A stretch of 5,417 bases of DNA from an uncultured Ruminococcus sp. GTDB taxonomy: Bacteria > Bacillota > Clostridia > Oscillospirales > Ruminococcaceae. This document shows, piece after piece, positions 5,377-5,417 of the stretch (the first letter of the stretch is position 1; every line of letters starts with the position of its first letter). Below the pieces are notes generated by a model. That model was not told where the DNA came from, did no database searches, and worked only from the letters and a program-made list of their open reading frames with translations. The DNA lies in the NCBI GenBank assembly GCA_900550695.1, contig URTF01000105.1, positions 1 through 5,417 of the forward strand, written 5' to 3'. A program made the position numbers and the translations under genes.

Positions 5377-5417
5377 CCACGCTTTTTAAAGGGTGGCAGG
5401 GGTCAAGGGGACAGCGT
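5377..5417 (+). other. Hairpin-prone downstream tail, cut by the window edge
   Basis: After the ATPase stop, 5377-5396 can fold as an imperfect hairpin (CCAC with GTGG, one G-G mismatch, then CTTT with AAAG). Next comes the G-rich stretch GGGGTCAAGGGGACAGCGT. Its end, GAC-AGC-GT, looks like the first half of a palindrome that would continue into a C-rich arm beyond 5417. It may be an operon terminator or part of an intergenic repeat, but only the next bases can tell. No T run is visible inside the window. Confidence 0.3.

Overview
The window looks like chromosomal DNA of a low-to-mid-GC anaerobic Firmicute, most likely a gut or rumen Ruminococcus or another member of the Oscillospiraceae. This placement is an inference from protein style, strong AGGAGG-type ribosome binding sites, TTG/GTG starts and intergenic repeat style. 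No marker gene confirms it.

Layout: (1) 97-1512, minus strand: a secreted, AT-rich protein with four fibronectin type III (FnIII) domains and two C-terminal Cys4 zinc ribbons. A hairpin terminator at 40-80 lies just past its stop. (2) 1634-1721: a bidirectional terminator and a tandem 7-bp repeat. (3) 1718-2860, minus strand: a cytoplasmic beta-lactamase-fold serine hydrolase. (4) 2861-3061: a 201-bp divergent intergenic region with one promoter per direction, both with an extended -10, and an 8-bp inverted repeat beside the rightward promoter. (5) 3062-5352, plus strand: a polar amino acid ABC importer consisting of a substrate-binding lipoprotein, a hairpin terminator or attenuator, a permease with a TTG start, and an ATPase with a GTG start that overlaps the permease by 14 bases. 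(6) 5353-5417: tail with the start of a GC-rich hairpin cut by the window edge.

The most notable observation is that the substrate-binding protein is circularly permuted. Its mature N-terminus begins with what is normally the second lobe (from SIDDLNGKSIGVQ). It then runs through the normal C-terminal helices, crosses a short linker, and ends with what is normally the N-terminal part (TLVMATNAEFPPYEY to SNQVIIVRKK). Every element of a family 3 binding protein is present once, but the chain has been opened at the first hinge crossover. The lipid anchor therefore holds lobe 2 instead of lobe 1, and only one covalent hinge crossover remains.

The three plus-strand genes should work as one importer: the lipoprotein captures a polar amino acid outside the cell, the permease (probably a homodimer) carries it across, and the ATPase drives transport. 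The hairpin after the first gene would let the binding protein be made in excess of the membrane and ATPase subunits. The hydrolase and the FnIII protein each appear to be separate transcription units with no clear functional tie to the importer.
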